Shown: positions 1 to 5,133 of the stretch, one piece after another
Position numbering within the stretch: position 1 is the stretch's first letter
Layout of the letters: each line of letters opens with the position of its first letter
NCBI GenBank assembly: GCA_900553035.1
Contig: USCC01000115.1
Span: forward strand, 1 to 6,017
Direction: 5' to 3'
Source of the DNA: an uncultured Rhodospirillaceae bacterium
GTDB taxonomy: Bacteria > Pseudomonadota > Alphaproteobacteria > CAAGCB01 > CAG-977
DNA: 6,017 bases
Made by a program: the position numbers and the translations under genes
The notes under the pieces: model-generated
Database searches by the model: none
What the model was told of the DNA's origin: nothing
What the model saw: the letters and a program-made list of their open reading frames with translations, nothing else

Positions 1-23
1 CTCCTCAGCTCGGCGCAGAAACC

Positions 24-52
24 TATATAAGATCACTATCATCCTTTGTCAA
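24..52 (-). promoter_or_regulatory. Strong sigma-70-type promoter reading out of the left edge
   Basis: On the minus strand there is an exact TTGACA -35 box (47-52), a 17-base spacer and a TATATA -10 box (24-29). This predicts a transcript starting near position 17 and leaving the window. Only about 17 transcribed bases are visible, so the product is unknown. A consensus -35 box is more usual for stable RNA or highly expressed genes than for an average one, but that is inference. No start codon can be assigned within the window. Confidence 0.6.
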
Positions 53-109
53 TAATAAATCTTCAAAAAATTAAAAAATTTTCACGAAACCTTTTTCAGA
101 AAAACCTCA

Positions 110-138
110 TGGACAGAAAACTGTTTTGGGCCTACCCT
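110..138 (+). promoter_or_regulatory. Possible promoter of the 177-1079 gene
   Basis: TGGACA (110-115, one mismatch to the -35 consensus) is followed after exactly 17 bases by TACCCT (133-138, three of six matches to the -10 consensus). Spacing is ideal but the -10 box is poor. It lies about 40 bases before the start codon in an AT-rich stretch, which is a sensible place. A tiny ACAG/CTGT inverted repeat overlaps it and is probably chance. Confidence 0.3.
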
Positions 139-176
139 GAAAAAATAAGATTTTCCTGCTGAAATGGAGCAATTCT

Positions 177-1079
177 ATGTCCTTTTTATCCTCTCTTTTC
201 TCGCGAAAAAAGAAAACGGCTGAACCCGAAATTCATCCTTATATCAAGTCGGCTCTTGCTCTGATGCATCTTTCCGAAGTCGGGGCGGAAGCCGCGGCCT
301 CGCTGGAAAAACATCACATCAAACTCTCGGCCGAGGATTCCGGTACGGTTCGTGCGGCCGTCAATCCGGCCGAACGGTATATCGCTGTCAGTATTCGTCA
401 GAACCCGGCCGATATTGCTGTGGCTCTGGTCGGGGCGGCCCGCCGCCTTGAACACGCCGACGTATGCCCGATGCCAGGCCTGGTGAAAATGAAATGCGCG
501 GACGGCGTAAAATGCATGAGAGCCATGGAAGCGGATGTTCAGGCGCATGAAGCCCTTATGTGCTATACTCTGCAGTCCATGAAACTGCCCGGCTTTGAAC
601 CGAGTGTACCGGGAACAATGGCGTTTCACAGCGTTCTTATCGCTTCCGCCTTTGGAAAATCAAAGGAGCAGACCCTTGCCAACGCCGTGACAGCTTTTTA
701 CAACTGTGACCAATCCCTGGAGGCCTGCGACAATAAATATGTGTCTTATATGACACGGCAGGGAAAGCAGGCTCTGCTCTCTTCAAAAGCCAAAATCTTT
801 TCAGATGACATGGCCGCGGACACCTGCGAAAAAATTTGCTCAACCGGCGGACAATCTTATATGGCGCCGGGATTCTTTGAGCGTCCCCCTTCAAAATTCA
901 TTGCTTCGGCGGCACGCGAACGTATCTCATCACTGGCGTGCCAGTTCGCTCTGGCCGCTCATCAGCCCGCCGACGAATCCGTTCTGTCCATGAAAACGCG
1001 GCAGGAAGCCTTTAATGCCGCAAAAGAAGCTGAAAAACGAGCCGCTCTTCTTAAGAAACTGACGCAACAGAAGCGTTAA
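177..1079 (+). CDS. Protein of unknown function; possible degenerate zincin-like metallopeptidase fold
   Basis: A 300-residue protein I do not recognise with certainty. The start is supported by GGAG at 166-169, seven bases before the ATG. There is no signal peptide or membrane helix: the N-terminus is short, hydrophobic then basic (FLSSLFSRKKK), and the C-terminal 30 residues are a charged helix (EAFNAAKEAEKRAALLKKL), so it is probably cytosolic or loosely membrane-associated. A helix at about 79-94 (ending AARRLEHAD) followed by a second helix with MEADVQAHEAL at 117-127 resembles the spacing of the HExxH and downstream ExxA/D helices of small proteobacterial putative metallopeptidase domains such as DUF6782. 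A proper HExxH is absent, so any such domain would be inactive or diverged. Nine cysteines (C97 to C255) is high for a cytosolic protein of this size. It overlaps convergently with gluQ by four bases. Existence as a gene is solid; the family hint is weak inference. Confidence 0.85.
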   Translation: MSFLSSLFSRKKKTAEPEIHPYIKSALALMHLSEVGAEAAASLEKHHIKLSAEDSGTVRAAVNPAERYIAVSIRQNPADIAVALVGAARRLEHADVCPMPGLVKMKCADGVKCMRAMEADVQAHEALMCYTLQSMKLPGFEPSVPGTMAFHSVLIASAFGKSKEQTLANAVTAFYNCDQSLEACDNKYVSYMTRQGKQALLSSKAKIFSDDMAADTCEKICSTGGQSYMAPGFFERPPSKFIASAARERISSLACQFALAAHQPADESVLSMKTRQEAFNAAKEAEKRAALLKKLTQQKR

Positions 1080-1903
1080 TTCTGTTCAAGCCGCGCCCAG
1101 ATTTCTTTCGCATTCAAGCCCTTTTCACGAAGGGCTTTTATCGTTACGGACGAGTCGCGTTTCGCCAGGCGCCGCCCCTTTTCATCCAGAATCAGCGGGT
1201 GATGGCCGTAAATCGGAGGCGAAGCTCCGAACAGGGCTTGCAGTAACCGATGAATATGAGTGGAATCGAACAGGTCTTCTCCGCGCGTCACCAGAGTCAC
1301 CCCCTGTTTCCAGTCGTCCCAGACCGAGCAGAGATGATAGCTGGCGCGCACCTCTTTGCGTGCCAGCACGACATCGCCGAAAATGCCCGGATTCGCACGG
1401 ACTTCCCCTCTCGTCCTGTCATGAAAATAAAGCTCCCCGCCGACAAGCGACATTGCTTTTTCCACATTCAAACGCCAAGCGAAATCTGCTGTTGTTTCGG
1501 GATCAATACTCCTGCCGCGACAGGTTCCGGGATAAATGACCGTCTCTCCCGCATGCGGCGCATGGCCGATTCGGGAAATTTCATTCTGAATATCCTTCCG
1601 CGTACAGATGCAGGGATAAAGGACGTCCTGCTTTTTTAATATCTCCAATGCTTCGGCATATTCATCCATATGTTCTGACTGCAGGCGGGGCTGGCCGTCC
1701 CAGGACAGGCCGAGCCATTCCAGATCTTCATAAATGCCGTCAATAAATTCAGGACGACAGCGGCCGGCATCAATATCCTCAATCCGCAACAGGAACTTTC
1801 CGCCGTTTTCCCTTGCCGCCTGAAACGCCGCCCGAGCCGCGTAAGCGTGCCCCAGGTGCAGGCGCCCTGTCGGGCTTGGAGCAAATCGGGTAACGCAGTT
1901 CAT
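1076..1903 (-). CDS. gluQ: Glutamyl-Q tRNA(Asp) synthetase
   Basis: This is a stand-alone paralogue of the catalytic core of glutamyl-tRNA synthetase. The family activates glutamate and attaches it to the queuosine at position 34 of tRNA(Asp), not to the acceptor end of tRNA(Glu). Seen in the 275-residue product: RFAPSPTG at 6-13, the HIGH-type motif HLGH at 16-19, RIEDID at 40-45, a four-ligand zinc site made of C98, C100, Y124 and C128, YHLCSVWDDW at 189-198, and a KMSKS-type LAKRD at 246-250. The protein ends soon after this loop, so it lacks the C-terminal anticodon-binding domain of true GltX, as expected. The start is the ATG at 1903, two bases after the TGA of yqaA, and no strong ribosome site is visible, so translational coupling is likely. 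A GTG two codons upstream overlaps that TGA and is an alternative start. A longer frame reaching 1969 is not needed by the family alignment. Confidence 0.95.
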   Translation of the reverse strand: MNCVTRFAPSPTGRLHLGHAYAARAAFQAARENGGKFLLRIEDIDAGRCRPEFIDGIYEDLEWLGLSWDGQPRLQSEHMDEYAEALEILKKQDVLYPCICTRKDIQNEISRIGHAPHAGETVIYPGTCRGRSIDPETTADFAWRLNVEKAMSLVGGELYFHDRTRGEVRANPGIFGDVVLARKEVRASYHLCSVWDDWKQGVTLVTRGEDLFDSTHIHRLLQALFGASPPIYGHHPLILDEKGRRLAKRDSSVTIKALREKGLNAKEIWARLEQN

Positions 1904-1905
1904 TG

Positions 1906-2532
1906 TCACAGGTACTTCAGCAGGGCGAAACCGCCGGCCAGGAGAATGAAAAAGAGCGTTGCCAGCCAACCCAGATTTCTTTCAAGGAAATTTTTCATCG
2001 GTTCGCCCCAGCGTTTCAACAGGAAGGCCAGCAGATAGAACCGTCCGCCGCGCGAAATGACAGATGCCAGCGAAAAGACGGCCAGATCCAGATCCGTCAT
2101 GCCGCTCAGAATCGTAATCACTTTATAGGGGAATGGCGTAAAACCCGCCGCGGCAACGATCCAGGCGCCATAGCTGTTGTAATATTCCCGGAACGATTCG
2201 ATCTGCCCCATGTAATCGTAAAAGGTAAAGATGGGAACAGCAACGGAGTCGTACAGAAATTTTCCGATCAGATAGCCGAAAAATCCCCCGGCAACGCTTG
2301 AAATCGTACAGACCAGAGCGATTCGGTACGCCTTTGCGGGACAGGCCAGAACCATCGGGATCAGCAGAATATCCGGCGGGATGGGAAAAAAGGAGCTTTC
2401 AATAAAGGAAAACGCCGCCAGCATCCACAATGCCTGCGGATGGGAAGCGTATTCAAGGCTCCAGTCGTAAACCCTGCGGACGAAAGCCGTCCATTTTCCA
2501 GAAATGCTTTTCACCGCGTTCAGAACAGCCAT
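1906..2532 (-). CDS. yqaA: YqaA-type DedA/VTT-domain membrane protein
   Basis: An inner-membrane protein of 208 residues of the DedA/SNARE-associated (VTT) superfamily, YqaA branch. Members are linked to membrane homeostasis, and some DedA proteins act in recycling of undecaprenyl phosphate or other lipids; the role of YqaA itself is poorly known. Seen: FIESSFFPIPPDILLIPM at 43-60, with E45 and D54 in the re-entrant loop; a glycine-rich segment with GYLIG at 86-90; GFTPFPYK at 130-137; SRGGRF at 160-165, with R161 and R164; and a hydrophobic C-terminal helix at about 189-205. Charged residues at these loop positions are the ones conserved in the superfamily. I use the ATG at 2532, preceded by AAAGGGAAAG at a good distance; a TTG directly before it (2535) is a possible alternative. 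It sits 119 bases downstream of trpB and is tightly joined to gluQ. A functional link to tryptophan synthesis is not evident. Confidence 0.9.
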   Translation of the reverse strand: MAVLNAVKSISGKWTAFVRRVYDWSLEYASHPQALWMLAAFSFIESSFFPIPPDILLIPMVLACPAKAYRIALVCTISSVAGGFFGYLIGKFLYDSVAVPIFTFYDYMGQIESFREYYNSYGAWIVAAAGFTPFPYKVITILSGMTDLDLAVFSLASVISRGGRFYLLAFLLKRWGEPMKNFLERNLGWLATLFFILLAGGFALLKYL

Positions 2533-2651
2533 CAACTTTCCCTTTCTCTGCCTCTTCTGCCTTTATATGCGAAAGCGTGACGGCGGAAAACATTATTTTT
2601 ATTTCCAGAGCCGGAAGACGGAAAATTTTCATTCCCGCCCGGCCCTGCGTT

Positions 2652-3854
2652 TTATAAATCCAGCGCTTCTCTGACGATATCGACGTCCTTGTCCCCCCGG
2701 CCGGACAAATTGACGATGATGATTCTGTTTTTTTCAAGGGACGCCGCCAGTTTCATCGCATATGCCAGAGCATGAGACGATTCCAGCGCCGGAATGATCC
2801 CCTCTGTCCGGCACAGTTTCAGGCAGGCTTCCAGCGTTTCTCGATCCGTCGCTGTTTCATAAACGGCACGCCCCGTATCCTTCAGCATGCTGTGCTCGGC
2901 TCCGACACCCGGATAGTCAAGGCCCGCGGAAATGCTGTGCGTGGGCAAAGGATTTCCTCCGTCATCCTGAAGCAGATAGGTATATGCGCCGTGCAGGATG
3001 CCGGGCGTCCCCTTTGTCATCGTCGCGCAGTGTTCCTTTGTATCCAGCCCCTTGCCCGCGGCTTCGACACCGACAAGGCGGACTTCGCCGTCTTTCAGGA
3101 AACCGGAGAACAGACCGATCGCATTACTTCCCCCGCCAATACAGGCGACGGCGTAATCGGGCAGACGCCCTTCCTTTTCCAAAATCTGGCGGCGGGCTTC
3201 CCGGCCAATGACAGCCTGAAAATCCCGGACCATCATCGGATAGGGATGAGGGCCGACCGCCGAACCGATCAGGTAAAATGTGTCGCCGCAGTTTGCAACC
3301 AGATCGTCCAGAGCCATATCAACGGCGTCGCTGAGTGTTTTCTGACCGCGTTCGACCGCCACGACCTGCGCGCCGAGCATCTTCATGCGAAAAACGTTCA
3401 GGGACTGACGGCGCATATCTTCGGCTCCCATATAAACCGTGCACGGCAGACCGAATAAGGCGCATCCTGTCGCCGTCGCGACGCCATGCTGGCCGGCGCC
3501 TGTTTCGGCGATCACGCGTTTTTTGCCCATCTTCTTTGCCAGAAGGATCTGGCCCATGACATTATTGATTTTGTGTGCTCCGGTATGGCACAGGTCTTCA
3601 CGTTTCAGGTAAATTTTCGCGCCGCCCGTCTCCCGGGTCAGGCGTTCGGCAAAATACAGAGGCGTTTCCCGTCCGACGTAATCTCTGGCGTACATTTCCA
3701 GTTCACTTCGGAAATCCGGATCATCCTTGAACCTGTCGTATGCTTCGGCGACTTCCTGCAGAACCGGCTTCAGCACATCGGGAACCAGCATACCGCCAAA
3801 TCCGCGGAAGCGCCCTTCCGCATCGGGAGAAGAAAATTCAGGAACATAAGTCAT
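2652..3854 (-). CDS. trpB: Tryptophan synthase beta chain
   Basis: A PLP enzyme that condenses indole with L-serine to give L-tryptophan. In the usual alpha2-beta2 complex, TrpA supplies the indole through a tunnel. The 400-residue product is full length. Seen: the PLP lysine K95 in HTGAHKINN (90-98), the catalytic glutamate E117 in AETGAGQHG (116-124), the phosphate-binding loop GGGSNA (240-245), and the C-terminal LSGRGDKD (383-390) whose serine S384 contacts the PLP ring nitrogen. GAAAGG-like purines (GAAAGG, about eight bases before the ATG at 3854) give a good ribosome site. The sequence is canonical TrpB1, not the longer TrpB2 type. No trpF precedes it and no trpA follows, although trpF-trpB-trpA is the common alphaproteobacterial order. 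It lies directly behind the trpL attenuator described below, so its expression should rise when charged tRNA(Trp) is scarce. The protein itself contains no tryptophan. Confidence 0.98.
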   Translation of the reverse strand: MTYVPEFSSPDAEGRFRGFGGMLVPDVLKPVLQEVAEAYDRFKDDPDFRSELEMYARDYVGRETPLYFAERLTRETGGAKIYLKREDLCHTGAHKINNVMGQILLAKKMGKKRVIAETGAGQHGVATATGCALFGLPCTVYMGAEDMRRQSLNVFRMKMLGAQVVAVERGQKTLSDAVDMALDDLVANCGDTFYLIGSAVGPHPYPMMVRDFQAVIGREARRQILEKEGRLPDYAVACIGGGSNAIGLFSGFLKDGEVRLVGVEAAGKGLDTKEHCATMTKGTPGILHGAYTYLLQDDGGNPLPTHSISAGLDYPGVGAEHSMLKDTGRAVYETATDRETLEACLKLCRTEGIIPALESSHALAYAMKLAASLEKNRIIIVNLSGRGDKDVDIVREALDL

Positions 3855-3922
3855 TGTCTCAACCTTTCATTCAAATACAAAAAAACCGGAGGCCTTGTCT
3901 GGAACTCCGGGTTTGCATTCAT
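3851..3922 (-). CDS. Possible 23-residue leader ORF coupled to trpB
   Basis: A short frame starts with ATG at 3922, runs through the second leader terminator and ends in a TGA that overlaps the trpB start codon as ATGA (3851-3854). If translated, it would deliver ribosomes to the trpB start and would also open the terminator hairpin at 3879-3914. No ribosome site is visible before its ATG and it contains no Trp codon. It may be a chance frame; recorded because of its exact junction with trpB. Confidence 0.2.
   Translation of the reverse strand: MNANPEFQTRPPVFLYLNERLRQ
3879..3914 (-). terminator. Second intrinsic terminator in the trpB leader
   Basis: On the minus strand, AAACCCGGAG (3914-3905) pairs with CTCCGGTTT (3891-3883). 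This gives six G/C-rich pairs plus three A-T pairs, with one bulged C, and an inner CC/GG pair can close a short loop. A run of seven T follows directly (3885-3879). The T-run ends 24 bases before the trpB start codon. It therefore lies after the main attenuator but before the gene it would silence. No competing antiterminator for this hairpin is obvious to me. Confidence 0.7.
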
Positions 3923-3934
3923 AATCAAAGGTAT

Positions 3935-3970
3935 AAAAAACCGCGGCGTTCCCTTCAGGCAACTCGCGGT
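3935..3970 (-). terminator. trp attenuator terminator hairpin (3:4)
   Basis: On the minus strand, ACCGCG (3970-3965) pairs with CGCGGT (3945-3940). The stem continues after a small internal loop with GTT/AAC (3963-3961 with 3950-3948) and CC/GG (3959-3958 with 3953-3952), closed by a TGAA loop. Six T follow (3940-3935). Its 5' arm is shared with the 2:3 antiterminator, so the two cannot form together. Termination here would release a leader RNA of about 120 bases. Confidence 0.88.
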
Positions 3971-4022
3971 CAAACTTAACGTCAACATCCCTGCGCGGCT
4001 GCCTTTACGGAAGCCACCACCA
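3958..4022 (-). promoter_or_regulatory. trp attenuator: alternative pairings 1:2 and 2:3
   Basis: Segment 1, GTGGCTTCC (4017-4009), which carries the end of the Trp codons, pairs with segment 2, GGCAGCCGC (4003-3995), across a five-base loop that includes part of the leader stop codon; eight of nine positions pair, one as G-U. Alternatively, segment 2, GGCAGCCGCG (4003-3994), pairs with segment 3, CGCGAGTTGCC (3968-3958): ten pairs with one G-U and one bulged A. Segment 3 is also the 5' arm of the terminator. By the classic ribosome-stalling model, a ribosome waiting at the Trp codons blocks segment 1 and frees segment 2 to form 2:3, giving read-through into trpB. Fast translation to the stop codon covers segment 2, so the terminator forms. 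Pairings were found by eye; energies were not computed. Confidence 0.85.
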
Positions 4023-4058
4023 ATTTTTTGCGAAAATGTTTCGTTCTTTTCTCATCAT
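4005..4058 (-). CDS. trpL: trp leader peptide (17 residues, Trp-Trp-Trp)
   Basis: The minus strand encodes MMRKERNIFAKNWWWLP followed by TAA (4007-4005). Three consecutive TGG codons lie at 4022-4014. Tandem Trp codons just before paired segments and a terminator are the hallmark of a translation-dependent trp attenuator. The frame cannot extend upstream because TAG occurs in frame at 4070-4068. No ribosome site precedes the ATG; instead the predicted transcription start coincides with the A of this ATG, so the message is probably leaderless. Two ATG codons are adjacent (4058 and 4055), and either could start. Leaderless trpL with WWW is established in Sinorhizobium meliloti. Below the size limit of most gene finders. 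Confidence 0.9.
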   Translation of the reverse strand: MMRKERNIFAKNWWWLP

Positions 4059-4064
4059 GGGTTT

Positions 4065-4093
4065 ATGCTATGTTTTATTGGGAAAAAAGTCAA
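4065..4093 (-). promoter_or_regulatory. trpL-trpB promoter
   Basis: Minus-strand TTGACT (4093-4088, five of six consensus bases), a 17-base spacer and TAGCAT (4070-4065, four of six). The +1 position expected seven bases past the -10 box is the A at 4058, the first base of the trpL start codon. No tryptophan-repressor operator is recognisable; control appears to be by attenuation. Confidence 0.75.
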
Positions 4094-4119
4094 ATGAAAA
4101 TGAAACGTTTTTCGTTTTA

Positions 4120-4125
4120 TATAAT
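4120..4125 (+). promoter_or_regulatory. -10 box of the divergent secreted-protein operon
   Basis: An exact TATAAT lies 41 bases before the start codon at 4166, predicting a transcript from about 4132. No good -35 box sits at the usual distance (4097-4102 reads AAAATG). Instead a dyad, AAACG-TTTTT-CGTTT at 4103-4117, abuts the -10 box, which could be a regulator site replacing the -35 contact. The region is shared with the upstream flank of the trpL promoter. Confidence 0.5.
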
Positions 4126-4165
4126 GAGAGACGCTTTTTCAAATAAGCCGAAAAGGAAGAATCTG

Positions 4166-4579
4166 ATGAAAAAATGCACTGCCGTTCTGCTGGCTTTTCT
4201 GGTCATGACCGGAACCGCCGTCGCCCGGGAAACAAACACGATATCCGAAGAATCCCTGCCGCCTGTACAGCGCGTTGAAGAAGGCTATCGGTTCCGCCCG
4301 CACCACCGCCGGCGGCCTCATCATCCGGAAATTCGTCCCCTTCAGGGAAGTGCCGCCGAAGCCGTCCGGGAAGATTTCCCCGCCGCTGACACCTCTGAAC
4401 CGCCGCCTCCGCCTGCGCACCATCGCCGCAGACTTCCCCGGCCGCTTCCGGAAAGCGCCGGAAAATCACGCCCCGCCGCCGACCTGCGGGAACCGCCGCC
4501 TCCTCTTCCCCACCATATGTACGGCGACGAAACGCCGCCGTCTTTAGAACCTGTGGCTGTATTGACGGACAGCGATTAA
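4166..4579 (+). CDS. Secreted His/Arg/Pro-rich small protein
   Basis: A 137-residue protein with no family I can name. The start is set by AAGGAAGA (4153-4160), five bases before the ATG, and by the signal peptide that begins there: MKK, a hydrophobic core (AVLLAFLVMTG) and TAVA at 17-20 as the likely cleavage site, so it should be exported. The mature part is low complexity and probably disordered. It contains HHRRRPHH at 46-53, PPPPPAHHRRR at 79-89 and PPPPLPHH at 110-117, with the related runs FPAADTSEPPPP (71-82) and RPAADLREPPPP (102-113), i.e. an imperfect repeat of roughly 31 residues. Paired histidines could bind metal ions and the Arg/Pro content could bind polyanions; both are guesses. 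First gene of a likely operon with the gene at 4622. A longer frame from 4028 would place a hydrophilic extension before the signal peptide and cover the trpL region, so I reject it. Confidence 0.75.
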   Translation: MKKCTAVLLAFLVMTGTAVARETNTISEESLPPVQRVEEGYRFRPHHRRRPHHPEIRPLQGSAAEAVREDFPAADTSEPPPPPAHHRRRLPRPLPESAGKSRPAADLREPPPPLPHHMYGDETPPSLEPVAVLTDSD

Positions 4580-4621
4580 AGCGTCATCCTGAGAACCTGA
4601 AAACAGCAAAGGAGATTTTCC

Positions 4622-5038
4622 ATGAAAAAAGTAGCACTTGTCTTGTTCGCTTTGTGCTTTCTGAGTGCGCCCGCCGCCTATGCCAAAGACGGGATGAACA
4701 AACTGGAAAGCCGCAAGACAAAAATCGAAGAACAGTATCAGAAGCATGTCAGCAAAATCATGAGCAAGGATGACATCCCGGCGAAAATGAAAGACCTTCT
4801 GACGGCACAGGCCAAAGAGGAGCGCGACCTGAAAATCAAACACCTTCAGGAACGCCACGATATGAAGATGAAACAGCGCAACGAACGCCGCCAGCTGAAA
4901 CAGGAACTGAATCTCGGGGACGCCTCCATGCAGATGGGCAGCAACGCCAAAAAAATGAAAAAAGAAATGAAGAAGGAAATGCAACGGAAAAAGAAGCATA
5001 TGAAAAAGCAGATGGAAGACATGGGCAATAACATGTAA
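4622..5038 (+). CDS. Secreted Lys/Met-rich, probably coiled-coil protein
   Basis: A 138-residue protein that I cannot assign to a named family. A strong ribosome site, AAAGGAG (4608-4614), lies seven bases before the ATG. The signal peptide is MKK with core VALVLFALCFL and cleavage after AYA at about residue 21, giving a periplasmic or extracellular product of 117 residues. The mature part is almost wholly charged and helix-favouring from 26 to 98, then a NLGDASMQMGS break, then a second basic helix (110-134). Methionine is unusually frequent: 14 in the mature part, six of them in the last 27 residues, with KKMKKEMKKEM at 110-120 in near 3-4 spacing. Clustered Met and His recalls periplasmic copper-handling or Spy/CpxP-like helical proteins, but the LTxxQ motifs of Spy/CpxP are not present, so this is only an analogy. 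It follows its neighbour by 42 bases and is closed by a strong terminator. Confidence 0.8.
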   Translation: MKKVALVLFALCFLSAPAAYAKDGMNKLESRKTKIEEQYQKHVSKIMSKDDIPAKMKDLLTAQAKEERDLKIKHLQERHDMKMKQRNERRQLKQELNLGDASMQMGSNAKKMKKEMKKEMQRKKKHMKKQMEDMGNNM

Positions 5039-5054
5039 GTTTCCGTTTGCGCAC

Positions 5055-5083
5055 AAATCCCCTTTTTTAAAGGGGATTTTTTT
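5055..5083 (+). terminator. Intrinsic terminator of the secreted-protein operon
   Basis: AAATCCCCTTT (5055-5065) and AAAGGGGATTT (5069-5079) form a perfect 11-base-pair stem with a TTT loop, followed by a run of seven T in all (5077-5083). It begins 16 bases after the stop codon at 5038. On the minus strand the same hairpin is followed by only three T, so it may also stop the phosphatase transcript, less efficiently. Confidence 0.93.
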
Positions 5084-5133
5084 GTTTCGTCCCGCCGGAG
5101 GCCAAAACAACAGGCTCGCGTCAAAAGAGCATT

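Noticed and set aside
113..131. ACAG-AAAA-CTGT with following T as a terminator before the 177-1079 gene.
   Set aside because: Only four base pairs with a short T-run; too weak, and it overlaps the best promoter candidate.
1904..1969. Longer gluQ reading frame with 22 extra residues.
   Set aside because: It lies inside the end of yqaA, the extra residues do not fit the family, and RFAPSPTG sits at the usual distance from the ATG at 1903.
2453..2737. 94-residue minus-strand frame between trpB and yqaA.
   Set aside because: It overlaps the trpB 3' end and the yqaA 5' end in another frame, has no recognisable domain, and no ribosome site supports it.
2772..3458. 228-residue plus-strand frame antisense to trpB.
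   Set aside because: A shadow of the high-quality TrpB frame; no family resemblance, start site or promoter.
3855..4058. T-box or small-molecule riboswitch in the trpB leader.
   Set aside because: No T-box core or specifier arrangement is visible and the Trp codons with 1:2/2:3/3:4 pairings explain the region fully.
4028..4165. N-terminal extension of the secreted His/Arg/Pro-rich protein by 46 residues.
   Set aside because: It would bury the signal peptide, has no ribosome site, lies upstream of the TATAAT box, and overlaps the trpL leader; the ATG at 4166 has a good ribosome site.
4544..5110. 188-residue minus-strand frame opposite the Lys/Met-rich protein.
   Set aside because: Its Phe/His/Leu-rich composition is the mirror of Lys/Met codons on the other strand, and it crosses the intrinsic terminator.
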